A program made the position numbers and the translations under genes. From Duganella sp. BuS-21 (lineage in GTDB: Bacteria; Pseudomonadota; Gammaproteobacteria; Burkholderiales; Burkholderiaceae_D), in the NCBI GenBank assembly GCA_041874725.1, contig CP097466.1:2790001-2854000 (forward strand): a stretch of DNA of 64,000 nucleotides. The letters run 5' to 3'. Of this stretch, positions 43,206 to 51,113 are shown in pieces (within the stretch, counting starts at the first letter, position 1; each line of letters starts with the position of its first letter). Under the pieces are notes generated by a model. That model was given only the letters and a program-made list of their open reading frames with translations, had not been told where the DNA came from and made no database searches.

Positions 43206-46200
43206 ATGAACGACATAACCAAATCATTTGTGGAGCGGGTCGCCGAAAAACTGATCGGGCAACTGAAAGAGGGCACCGCGCCGTGGCAGAAGCCATGGCA
43301 TGCTGGCGAGGCTGGGACCTCAATGCCGGTCAATGCGGTGACTGGACATCGCTATCAAGGTATCAACGCCTTGCAGTTAATGAGCGAGGACCGCGAAGAT
43401 CAGCGCTGGATGACCTACAAGCAGGCTACTTCTGTGGGCGCCCAAGTGCGCAAAGGTGAAAAAGGAACGCCGATACAGTGCTGGAAGTTCAGCGAGGAGC
43501 AGGTCCAAACTGACGCGAACGATAAGCCGCTGCTCGACGCGGAAGGGAAACCGCTCAAACACACTGTTCGGCTGGAGCGCCCGGCGCTATACACAGCCAC
43601 AGTCTTCAATGCCGAACAGATTGACGGCCTGCCACCGGCGCAGCGGCGCAAGGAACATAGCTGGTCTGCACATGACCGTGCCGAAGCCATGCTAGGTGCC
43701 GCTGGCGCTAGCATTCAGCATGGTGAACGAGACCGGGCATTCTATCGTCCCTCGACCGACACGATTCATTTGCCGAACAAGGAGCAGTTCGAAAGCGCGG
43801 ACCGGTATTATGCGACCGCCTTGCATGAACTGGGGCACTGGACCGGGCATCCCTCGCGTCTGGACCGCGATCTTGCACATCCGTTTGGAAGTGAAGGTTA
43901 TGCGCGCGAAGAGCTACGCGCCGAAATCGCTAGCATGATCGTGGGCGACGAATTGGGAATTGGCCACGACCCTAAGCAGCACGCGGCGTATGTCGGCTCC
44001 TGGATCAAAGCCATACGCGATGACCCGATGGAGATCTTCCGCGCAGCTGCCGATGCGGAGAAGATTCAGCATCACCTGCTGGGGCTTGAACGCAAGCAGC
44101 AACAGGAAAACACCGAAGCTGAGAAAGTCGCATCGTTCATCATAGAGAATCGTGGACTTCCGCCGGAGCGAATCAGCGAGAATGCGCTGGGTGCTGATGC
44201 CGAGCTACGAGGTTTCTTGGCCGACGAGTCGAAGATGAAGGCGCTCGACGCAAGAGTCAACGCGCTGCTGCAAGGCGTCAATCGGACTTACATCGACGAG
44301 ACCAGACGGACGATTGCGTCGTTGCTGTCGGGTGAGGATCAAGGACTCGCTGGGGTGGTTGAGGAGTCGACAAGGGCGGCTTTTCCTGCTGTATCGGACG
44401 CCGATCTCGATGATGCACAGATGGTCGCTGATTTTATCGCGGCCAATATGAGTCTGGAGCCTAAATCGGTGGCTTCCAATCTGTCCGAATCACCTCCTGC
44501 TTTGAAATCCGTACTCGCCGACGGCACGCGAATGAAGTCAATTGAAATACAAGTGGACCAGTTGCTGCATAACCTGACGCGGGCGCAGATTGACGAGACA
44601 AAAGCGATAGTCTCCTCGGCGTTTGAGCGCGATGCTTCGCCTACCGCCAGGGCATCCAATAATACGGAGGCTGACATGGAAGCGAGGAAAAGGCGCGGTG
44701 GGCCAGCGGATGACTCTCCCTATCTCCGCGCATATCTGGATGATCCTGCACTGCAGTTGACAGAAAGCGAAGCGGCGGTTGCCTCCGCGCGTGCCGCAGG
44801 GAAGGGCGATGAGTTTGTCGAAGCGTCGACACGGGCATTCGGTGTCGGATTGCCTGCCAACTGGACCGGACACATTCGATTGGACGGTGATGACATTCAA
44901 GGCTGGAGTGTGCACGCACAAGGAGCCGATGGCGCAGAAAGCGCGCTAACGACCGCGATGAGCGAAACGGCTGCCAGAGGCCTCGGCAGGCGGCTTACGC
45001 TGATCGACGCGCACTCCGAAGAGAATGAATTCGAGAAGGCCGCCAAGTTGGCGAGAATCCGTGAAGATGTAGTCCGTGAGGATCCGCGCAGCACAGAGGA
45101 AGATATCGCGGCAGCGCGCGAGGCGCGAAAGGATGCCGACCTTCATGCTACCCGCAATGACGCGGATCTCCTGCGCCGCATCGCGGAGCAGGAACAAGCC
45201 CGCTTCCGCGCTCAAGCCGGTCCGGCGGTACCTGGAACGCCAACATATTTAAACATCGCCTATGAAGATCGCGAGCAGGCAAAGGCGCTCGGAGCAAAGT
45301 GGGACCGCAAGGAGCAGGCATGGTACGTTCCTGCCGGCGTTGATCCAGCGCCGCTACAGAAACTGGTTCAGCCGACGCATCATCCAGTGACGAGCGGGAC
45401 ACAGAGCCAGAATGTAGGAGCAGCGGGCGCTGAGCCGGCATCCGCAGGTCGTACCTATCTGGCGGTCCCATATGCTGAACGTCACGCTGCAAAAGCTGCA
45501 GGTGCAGCGTGGGACAAGACGGCGCATGCCTGGTACGCCGGGCCGAATGCCAATATGGCCACCCTCGGTCGCTGGGCCCCCGACGGCTTGCCCGTCCAGC
45601 AAACGCCGGCCATCAAGCCGCGCGAAGAATTTGCGGACGTGCTGCGTGCTGTCGGCTGCGTGGTCGGAGGCGAGCACCCAATCATGGATGGACAGAAGCA
45701 TCGCATCAGCGTCATCGGCGAGAAGCACCGTGAGAACACCGGTTCGGGATTCTATGTTGGACATCTGGACGGGCATCCGGCCGGCTACGTTAAGAACAAC
45801 AAGACTGGTGTGGAAGCGCGATGGAAATCGAAAGGCTACAAGCTGGATCAGGGGCAGAAGGCCTTGCTGCGCGCTCAGGCCGTGAGCAAGCTTCAAGACC
45901 GCAGCGCTGACCAGGCCCGCCTGCAACTGCAGGCTGCTGAACGTGTTGTACAGCAGATGGTCGACCTGGTACCGATATCCCGGCCCACTCCGTATATGCA
46001 GTCCAAAGGGCTGGAACCGATGCCTGGCGCGCTTACCGATCGTCAGGAGAAGACGCTGTATATCCCGGCGACCGATGCCGATGGCAAGCACTGGACGACC
46101 CAGTACATCCAATCGGATGGAACCAAGCGCTTTGCAAAGGACAGCCGCAAGACGGGCTGCTTCCATGCGGTCGGCGGCTTGGATGCCCTCGCCAAAGCGC

Positions 46201-46661
46201 CGGCGCTGGTCATTGCCGAGGGCTATGCTACCGCCAGCAGCCTGGCGAACTCGCTAGGTCACGCTACGGTTGCTGCGTTCGACTCCGGAAATCTTCCAGT
46301 TGTGGCTGCGGCGCTGCATCAGAAGTTTCCCGATAAGCCTGTGGTGATCGCTGGCGACAACGACCAGCATCTTGAGACGATCTCTGGCGTCAATCCCGGG
46401 CGGAGCAAGGCCCAGGAGGCCGCGAAGCTCACCAATGGCCGGGTTCTCCTGCCGATCTTCGCGCCTGGCGAGGTGGCGGAGAACCCAAAAGGCTTTACGG
46501 ACTTCAATGATCTCGCCAATCGCAGCAAGCTGGGTAAAGATGGATTGGATAGGCAGATCCGCACCGTCGTCGCGACGGAGATTCAAAAGCATCACGCGTC
46601 GATTGAGCGACTGACGCAGGAGCAGACGCTGCAGCAGCGCCATTCTCTTAAGATCGGCTAA
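43206..46661 (+). CDS. traC: ArdC-type antirestriction / TraC-type primase fusion
   Basis: A 1151-residue multidomain protein. The N-terminus (KSFVERVAEKLIGQLKEGTAPWQKPW) and the zincin motif YATALHELGHWTGHPSRLDRD mark an ArdC-type ssDNA-binding/metallopeptidase region. Two DUF5710-like repeats (about residues 680-720 and 755-795) and a KfrB-like block (CVVGGEHPIMDGQKHRISV ... FYVGHLDGHPAGYVKNN) follow. The C-terminus is a TraC/Toprim primase: LVIAEGYATASSLANSLGHATVAAFDSGNL ... PKGFTDFNDLA. It should protect incoming DNA and prime the complementary strand. ATG 43206 is chosen over a GTG 9 bases earlier. Confidence 0.88.
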   Translation: MNDITKSFVERVAEKLIGQLKEGTAPWQKPWHAGEAGTSMPVNAVTGHRYQGINALQLMSEDREDQRWMTYKQATSVGAQVRKGEKGTPIQCWKFSEEQVQTDANDKPLLDAEGKPLKHTVRLERPALYTATVFNAEQIDGLPPAQRRKEHSWSAHDRAEAMLGAAGASIQHGERDRAFYRPSTDTIHLPNKEQFESADRYYATALHELGHWTGHPSRLDRDLAHPFGSEGYAREELRAEIASMIVGDELGIGHDPKQHAAYVGSWIKAIRDDPMEIFRAAADAEKIQHHLLGLERKQQQENTEAEKVASFIIENRGLPPERISENALGADAELRGFLADESKMKALDARVNALLQGVNRTYIDETRRTIASLLSGEDQGLAGVVEESTRAAFPAVSDADLDDAQMVADFIAANMSLEPKSVASNLSESPPALKSVLADGTRMKSIEIQVDQLLHNLTRAQIDETKAIVSSAFERDASPTARASNNTEADMEARKRRGGPADDSPYLRAYLDDPALQLTESEAAVASARAAGKGDEFVEASTRAFGVGLPANWTGHIRLDGDDIQGWSVHAQGADGAESALTTAMSETAARGLGRRLTLIDAHSEENEFEKAAKLARIREDVVREDPRSTEEDIAAAREARKDADLHATRNDADLLRRIAEQEQARFRAQAGPAVPGTPTYLNIAYEDREQAKALGAKWDRKEQAWYVPAGVDPAPLQKLVQPTHHPVTSGTQSQNVGAAGAEPASAGRTYLAVPYAERHAAKAAGAAWDKTAHAWYAGPNANMATLGRWAPDGLPVQQTPAIKPREEFADVLRAVGCVVGGEHPIMDGQKHRISVIGEKHRENTGSGFYVGHLDGHPAGYVKNNKTGVEARWKSKGYKLDQGQKALLRAQAVSKLQDRSADQARLQLQAAERVVQQMVDLVPISRPTPYMQSKGLEPMPGALTDRQEKTLYIPATDADGKHWTTQYIQSDGTKRFAKDSRKTGCFHAVGGLDALAKAPALVIAEGYATASSLANSLGHATVAAFDSGNLPVVAAALHQKFPDKPVVIAGDNDQHLETISGVNPGRSKAQEAAKLTNGRVLLPIFAPGEVAENPKGFTDFNDLANRSKLGKDGLDRQIRTVVATEIQKHHASIERLTQEQTLQQRHSLKIG

Positions 46662-46703
46662 GAAACCTTAAGTTCCTAAACCGCTTTTGAAGGAGAGAAA
46701 ATC

Positions 46704-47060
46704 ATGCATCCGATCATACAAAAAACCGTCGGCGGGCTGAGCGCTGCTTGCTACGGGCGTCACTTTTTCTTTGGCTGTATGGTGTTCGGTTTCATACTGT
46801 ATGTGTCCACCAAAAGTGGTCCAGTCAACCCAGCAGCCTGGCTCCTATTCGTTTTGAACACCTTCCTATATCCGTATGCCCGGTTCGCCTATGAAAGCGT
46901 GGTCGGGTTCATTTTTGGGAAGAACGTATTTGTTGTGAACGCCGTGTTGTTCATGGCGGTTAAGTTCGTGAGCGTGATCACATGCTGGATGGCCGCTATC
47001 CTCATCGCACCATTGGGTTTGGCGTACCTATATTTCTACCACAGCAAAAGGCTGCGCTAG
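46704..47060 (+). CDS. Hypothetical three-helix membrane protein
   Basis: A 118-residue integral membrane protein with helices at about 20-38, 44-62 and 80-108 and a basic C-terminus (YFYHSKRLR). GAAGGAGAG lies close before the ATG. It ends the plus-strand tra operon. No family is recognised. Small proteins at this place in conjugative elements can be involved in mating-pair stability, but this one gives no evidence for it. Confidence 0.6.
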   Translation: MHPIIQKTVGGLSAACYGRHFFFGCMVFGFILYVSTKSGPVNPAAWLLFVLNTFLYPYARFAYESVVGFIFGKNVFVVNAVLFMAVKFVSVITCWMAAILIAPLGLAYLYFYHSKRLR

Positions 47061-47071
47061 CCTCTTCTGAG

Positions 47072-47413
47072 CTATGCAAGCTGCTCTGCGATGATCTGAA
47101 CGGGTGACTCGGAAGCATGAGTCGCTCCTCGTTGCCAGAGCAGCTTCTTGTTCACCCCGAAGGTTATTTGCTTGGTCCGTTCGGTGATCGGAATGTATAG
47201 ATCGAAAAGACCACTTTTGTTTGGCCGCGTCGGCGCCATCCAAACCAATATGTTTACAGAGTCGACTTCGTGGTGAAGTTCAATATACTCGGCGACGACC
47301 GAGCTATGGAAAATCAGTCCTTTAACTCGGAGTAAGCGATTCTCCCCGGCACGAGTTTCCTCAATATTTCGGAACGCGATGTCTGTGTGATCTGCAAAAT
47401 CTATGTTGTCCAT
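47072..47413 (-). CDS. Hypothetical soluble protein at the trb operon end
   Basis: A 113-residue soluble protein with alternating beta/alpha character (GLIFHSSVVAEYIELHHEVDSVNILVWMAPTRPNKSGLFDLYIPITERTKQITFGV). GGGAGG precedes the ATG. It is convergent with the tra operon, and its 3' end is 11 bases from that gene's end. It may be the last gene of the trb operon. No family is recognised. Confidence 0.5.
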   Translation of the reverse strand: MDNIDFADHTDIAFRNIEETRAGENRLLRVKGLIFHSSVVAEYIELHHEVDSVNILVWMAPTRPNKSGLFDLYIPITERTKQITFGVNKKLLWQRGATHASESPVQIIAEQLA

Positions 47414-47445
47414 GATGTTCCTCCCTTCGCTTACAGTGTAGACAT

Positions 47446-47964
47446 TTAAATCCTGCGTGAGCGCTTTTTTCGCGGCGCAGCAGGTGTATTGGGCTTGCTA
47501 CTATAATTATCTGCCCCATGCTGGGCAGGTGGCGCGGGTTTGGGCGGCCGCTCATGCAGGTCGCGCTGGTTGGCCTCCATGATGGCTTTTGCCAGTCTGG
47601 CGGGAGTGCTGACGCCAGCCGTCTGATGGACGAGACGCTCTCCAGTTGCCTGCTGCCAGGCGTCTGACGCGAAGGTCGAACAAGGTGTCAGGAGCGTCCA
47701 GGCTTGTTCTCCGCGAGACTTGTAAGTGTTGATCAGGTCGAACAGGCGCAGCTCCTGCTGATGGTCGATGATACTAGAGCGCGTTGCAGTGGGCTTCAAA
47801 TCGCCTTCGACATTCTGCAGCAGTCCGTTCCCTTCGCCGGTCGGCCTATTCCCCCACGTGCCAAAAGTGACCGAGTCGCCATCGATTGGCGCGTACTCGA
47901 TCCAACTGTGCCCGATATGCAGCGTGCCAGCTGTGGTCGAATGAATTTTGAGTATCGCGGTCAT
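47446..47964 (-). CDS. Possible papain-like (permuted NlpC/P60-type) protein
   Basis: A 172-residue protein. The first 120 residues show an HIGHSWIEYAP histidine block early and LLTPCSTFASDAWQQATGE later, so His comes before Cys as in circularly permuted papain-like folds. A basic proline-rich tail follows (PPKPAPPAQHG ... APRKKRSRRI). No signal peptide is seen. It starts in a 4-base overlap with the lytic transglycosylase gene, so it is probably made with the Trb apparatus and could act on peptidoglycan or on a recipient target. The assignment is tentative. Confidence 0.45.
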   Translation of the reverse strand: MTAILKIHSTTAGTLHIGHSWIEYAPIDGDSVTFGTWGNRPTGEGNGLLQNVEGDLKPTATRSSIIDHQQELRLFDLINTYKSRGEQAWTLLTPCSTFASDAWQQATGERLVHQTAGVSTPARLAKAIMEANQRDLHERPPKPAPPAQHGADNYSSKPNTPAAPRKKRSRRI

Positions 47965-48521
47965 GGTTCCGGCGCCGTTGACGGCTTGATGGCGCGGGGG
48001 GCGTATGGACTGATCGTTGCTGCAGGCAGTCGTCGCGGACGCGGCGCCATGCCATCCTTAGTCTTCGCTGGTGCGTAGCTGCGTAGGCAAGATGTAGGTG
48101 CACAGCCCTTCAGCCAACCCGCCCACCGTTCAGCTTTCGCGATGAGGCCAAGGCGATAGCGGGCGTTGTAATGCGGAGTGCGCGAATGATAATTCGCAGC
48201 GCGCTGCCACTGGTCTCCTTGGTCAAGGACTAGATGACGATGCAAGCGCCAGGCCGCCAATTGGAACGGGTAGCAGCCAGGGGCCGCTGCGGCATCGGCA
48301 GTGATGCCGTACTTCGACAGCGTCGCCAGATATGCAGTGTTGAACTGCATGGGCCCCACGTCGCTCGTGCCGTTGGTATTCTTGCTCCAAAGTCCCGGCG
48401 CTCCCGATTCACTTTCTGCGACAGCAAGCATGAGATTTGCCGGGATTCGATATCGTGCAGCCGCTGAAACGCTGCAGTAAATGCTGTCGGCCGAGAGTGC
48501 CTGAAGATCACTGAAAGGCAT
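47961..48521 (-). CDS. trbN: TrbN-like lytic transglycosylase (VirB1 type)
   Basis: A 186-residue lysozyme-like SLT protein that opens peptidoglycan for the channel. The domain shows YRIPANLMLAVAESESGAPGLWSKN (catalytic Glu in AESE), TSDVGPMQFNTAYL and NYHSRTPHYNARYR. The start is unclear: ATG at 48521, or a TTG at 48560 overlapping the trbL stop. Neither gives a signal peptide. Position after trbL matches RP4 trbN; no trbM is seen between. Confidence 0.85.
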   Translation of the reverse strand: MPFSDLQALSADSIYCSVSAAARYRIPANLMLAVAESESGAPGLWSKNTNGTSDVGPMQFNTAYLATLSKYGITADAAAAPGCYPFQLAAWRLHRHLVLDQGDQWQRAANYHSRTPHYNARYRLGLIAKAERWAGWLKGCAPTSCLRSYAPAKTKDGMAPRPRRLPAATISPYAPRAIKPSTAPEP

Positions 48522-48556
48522 GATGATGGCGTCTAGAATTCTGAACGTTCGACAGG

Positions 48557-50125
48557 TCAAGGGTCATGACTGTCATCGTCTTGGTCGCGATCTCTGAAGG
48601 ACGCAACCTCAGCTTGAGGATCGAAATCCGCCTTAGTGCCGGCCGATAGGGTATTGGCACTTTCAGATGCTTTGGCCGCGCTGCCGCTTTCGCGAATTGC
48701 TTGCGCCACCTTTCCACCAAAAGTATTGGCAACTCTCGCGCTGAACGAGTTCTTAGCTACTTGTGCGATGCCGCTGGCCAGATTACCTGCCGCACCGCGT
48801 GCTGCCTTCGCGCCGCCACTGCTACTGGAAGCCGACTGCCGGCTACTTACCTTGGCCGTACTCGTCGTTGAGCTGGTACCCGTGCTACTTTTTCCGCTGG
48901 CGCTCTTCTGGCCAGACCCGGACGAGTTGTCGGAAGTGCCGTCGGATTTTTTGTCGGAGGTACCCGATGAGTTTTGCGAGGTATCATTGCCCATCGCCTG
49001 TGCCAAGGGGCTTTCTCCATTGCCGCCAGCCTGGGAGTCAGCGCCGGGGCTTGCCATAAAATCACGATCGATACTTCCCGACTGACTCGAGCCTTCAGTT
49101 CCTTTGGACATTGCCGCCATCAAAGCCTGAACTCCGCCTGCGACATTTGTTGCTGCACTAGTCAGCGCTGCGCCTGCTGTTGAGAGTGCTGCACTTGCCA
49201 TGGCCGCCGCCGCGATAGCATCGCGCGCACCAAGTCCACCGCCTAGTGCACCGGTTCCGCCTCCCGTAACAAGTCCCGCAAGCAAAGGAGGGAGCTTGTT
49301 AATTAAGGCAAGCATTACCAGAACTACGACGGTGAAAGCGCACATCTCCGTGATTAGCATTCCGGCGCTCATGTGGGAATAGTAGACATCGACAAAATTC
49401 TTTCCGACGCCGACTAGCAAGACCATGACCAGAAGTTGGACGCCCACACCTAGTACTGTCTTGAAATAATTGATGGCCATATCGGATGTCCAGCGACATC
49501 CACCGAATCCAAGAAAAAATATGCCCGCATAGGCCAAAACCCAAGCACTGATTAGTACTATTAAGACGTTGATCGCAATCAGGGTAAGTATAATCAGAAT
49601 CGCTAGAGCGAGAAACGCTCCCAAAACACTTGCGAAAGGTGACCAGACTGATGCACTGACCAAGGCTTGCCCCAATATCGCGAAGCCCACATCTACGATG
49701 CTACTGGGAGACGGAAGAGGGTACACAGCCGGATGTGTGCCAGCGCTTGCACTGGCGCCGATGTTTCTCATCGAGTTAACGATGGCCTCAGCGATAGCTG
49801 GGCCATTGTCCAAGAGCCACCAATAGAATCCAGTGAATATCGTAAACCTGATGAACTCTGCAAAGAATTCGCCTGTATCGGCATTGCGAAGCGCCATCAT
49901 TCCGAATGTCCACACCAAACTAATTAAGGCGAGCGTCCAAAAAAGGCGGGTTGCGTGAAGCTTTATCACGGTCGCCCACGATGTCGCTGCAGCGAAGTAT
50001 ACATCGTGAACTTTGTCAAATATCTCATCGGTTTCTATCTCAGCGTTGGCTGTTAATGAGATTAGCAGCAATGCTAAGAAGACGAGGTATTTCGTATTGG
50101 TGTATACCTGCCTGTCCATCACCAT
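48557..50125 (-). CDS. trbL: TrbL/VirB6-like polytopic channel protein
   Basis: A 522-residue inner-membrane protein. A signal-like N-terminus (YLVFLALLLISLTANA) is followed by about six transmembrane helices (LFWTLALISLVWTFGMMALRN, FASVLGAFLALAILIILTLIAINVLIVLISAWVLAYAGIFFLGFGGCRW, TVVVLVMLALINKLPPLLAGLV). The C-terminal 200 residues are Ser/Gly/Ala-rich and disordered. This layout and length are those of IncP TrbL. It starts 7 bases inside the trbK 3' end. Confidence 0.9.
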   Translation of the reverse strand: MVMDRQVYTNTKYLVFLALLLISLTANAEIETDEIFDKVHDVYFAAATSWATVIKLHATRLFWTLALISLVWTFGMMALRNADTGEFFAEFIRFTIFTGFYWWLLDNGPAIAEAIVNSMRNIGASASAGTHPAVYPLPSPSSIVDVGFAILGQALVSASVWSPFASVLGAFLALAILIILTLIAINVLIVLISAWVLAYAGIFFLGFGGCRWTSDMAINYFKTVLGVGVQLLVMVLLVGVGKNFVDVYYSHMSAGMLITEMCAFTVVVLVMLALINKLPPLLAGLVTGGGTGALGGGLGARDAIAAAAMASAALSTAGAALTSAATNVAGGVQALMAAMSKGTEGSSQSGSIDRDFMASPGADSQAGGNGESPLAQAMGNDTSQNSSGTSDKKSDGTSDNSSGSGQKSASGKSSTGTSSTTSTAKVSSRQSASSSSGGAKAARGAAGNLASGIAQVAKNSFSARVANTFGGKVAQAIRESGSAAKASESANTLSAGTKADFDPQAEVASFRDRDQDDDSHDP

Positions 50126-50343
50126 CCCCTTGGCCTGCTTGGCTTAATGGTGCTTCGCAAAGCGCAATTGCTTAGGAATTTATTGCGTGCTTCTTCATTT
50201 CTGATGCGTTTTACATTCTCCGGTTTGCAGTTCTCTGCGGTGACTTCAGGGAGTGGTGGTTCGCCCCAAAGCCAGTCGCAACCTGAGAGAAGGAAGACGA
50301 AAAGCAGGATCATTCTCTGCTTGTAGTTTTTTTGGTTTGACAT
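50119..50343 (-). CDS. trbK: TrbK-like entry-exclusion lipoprotein
   Basis: A 74-residue lipoprotein. A basic N-terminus and hydrophobic core MILLFVFLLSGC end in a lipobox. The mature part has two further cysteines (AENCKPENVKRIRNEEARNKFLSNCALR). Size, lipobox and the place between trbJ and trbL match RP4 TrbK, which blocks entry of like plasmids. The C-terminus RSTIKPSRPRGW nearly repeats the end of the trbJ tail. Confidence 0.75.
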   Translation of the reverse strand: MSNQKNYKQRMILLFVFLLSGCDWLWGEPPLPEVTAENCKPENVKRIRNEEARNKFLSNCALRSTIKPSRPRGW

Positions 50344-50353
50344 GGCTTACTCC

Positions 50354-51101
50354 TTACCAGCCGCGAGGTTTCGAGGGCTTATAAGTGCTCCTGAGGACAA
50401 GCGCATCGGCTGCACGAGCTTGCGCTTCTCTGTCAGCAAGGGCTTGGTACCGCGTCGCTATGATGTTTTGTTGTGCGATCAGGAGCGCTCTGATTTGCAG
50501 TAGCTGGTTTGATTGTTGGCTAGCCAATCGCCTGCATCTGTCCGTTTGCGCTCTGCGCAAGCATCTGGATATTCTGAAGCTGCAACGCGTCGGCCTGCAA
50601 GGCATCCTGTTGTTTATCTAAACTTCTTAATAGCGCGTCGGTCGACTTCTTCTGCGCTTCGGAGGCCAGATCTTGGGACTGGCTTAGGGCCGACCATTCA
50701 GCGACGGTACATCCCTTCTGGCTGAAGCAAGGTGAATTTCGATAGCTTGCTGTATCTTTGAATTTTCCAAGGTATGCCGTAATGCTCCCCAAATTCGATT
50801 TGTAGTACTGCAGCGTATCGATTGACGCCCGCAGATCGCTCATCGTCTTCAGTGTCATGTCCCAGACGTATGCGGAAGGCACCTGGGTGTTCTGAAGCAT
50901 TTTTTGATACTGTTGTAGTTGAGTCCTATACTGCTGAATTTGCTTCAGGGTCTGCGACACATTTTCAAGCGCGGTGACCACATTCTGGGAGAGGTTGGCG
51001 CCGTCGATGACTGGCAGGCCCGTACTTTGCGAAGTTGCGGGGTACAGCAGTGCTACCAGAGTCAGCGCGGGTATCAAGGTTCTTAAGGCATGCGTTGTCA
51101 T
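50354..51101 (-). pseudogene. trbJ: TrbJ/VirB5-like protein gene with a frameshift near residue 190
   Basis: The first 193 codons (50520-51101) encode a secreted TrbJ-like protein: signal peptide MTTHALRTLIPALTLVALLYPATS, then NVVTALENVSQTLKQIQQYRTQLQQYQKML and CTVAEWSALSQSQDLASEAQKKS. The frame ends prematurely after ...ANGQMQAIG. One base out of frame the typical TrbJ tail continues: LASQQSNQLLQIRALLIAQQNIIATRYQALADREAQARAADALVLRSTYKPSKPRGW. The joint span is 748 bases, one more than a multiple of three. It is either a real frameshift that removes about 55 residues or a sequencing error; no slippery heptamer is seen. TrbJ is a minor pilus/assembly component. Confidence 0.82.
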
Positions 51102-51113
51102 GATGATTCTCCT

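Noticed and set aside
50354..50605. Separate 83-codon gene downstream of trbJ
   Set aside because: Its N-terminal third is the shadow of trbJ. The rest has the TrbJ tail pattern, so a frameshifted trbJ explains it better.
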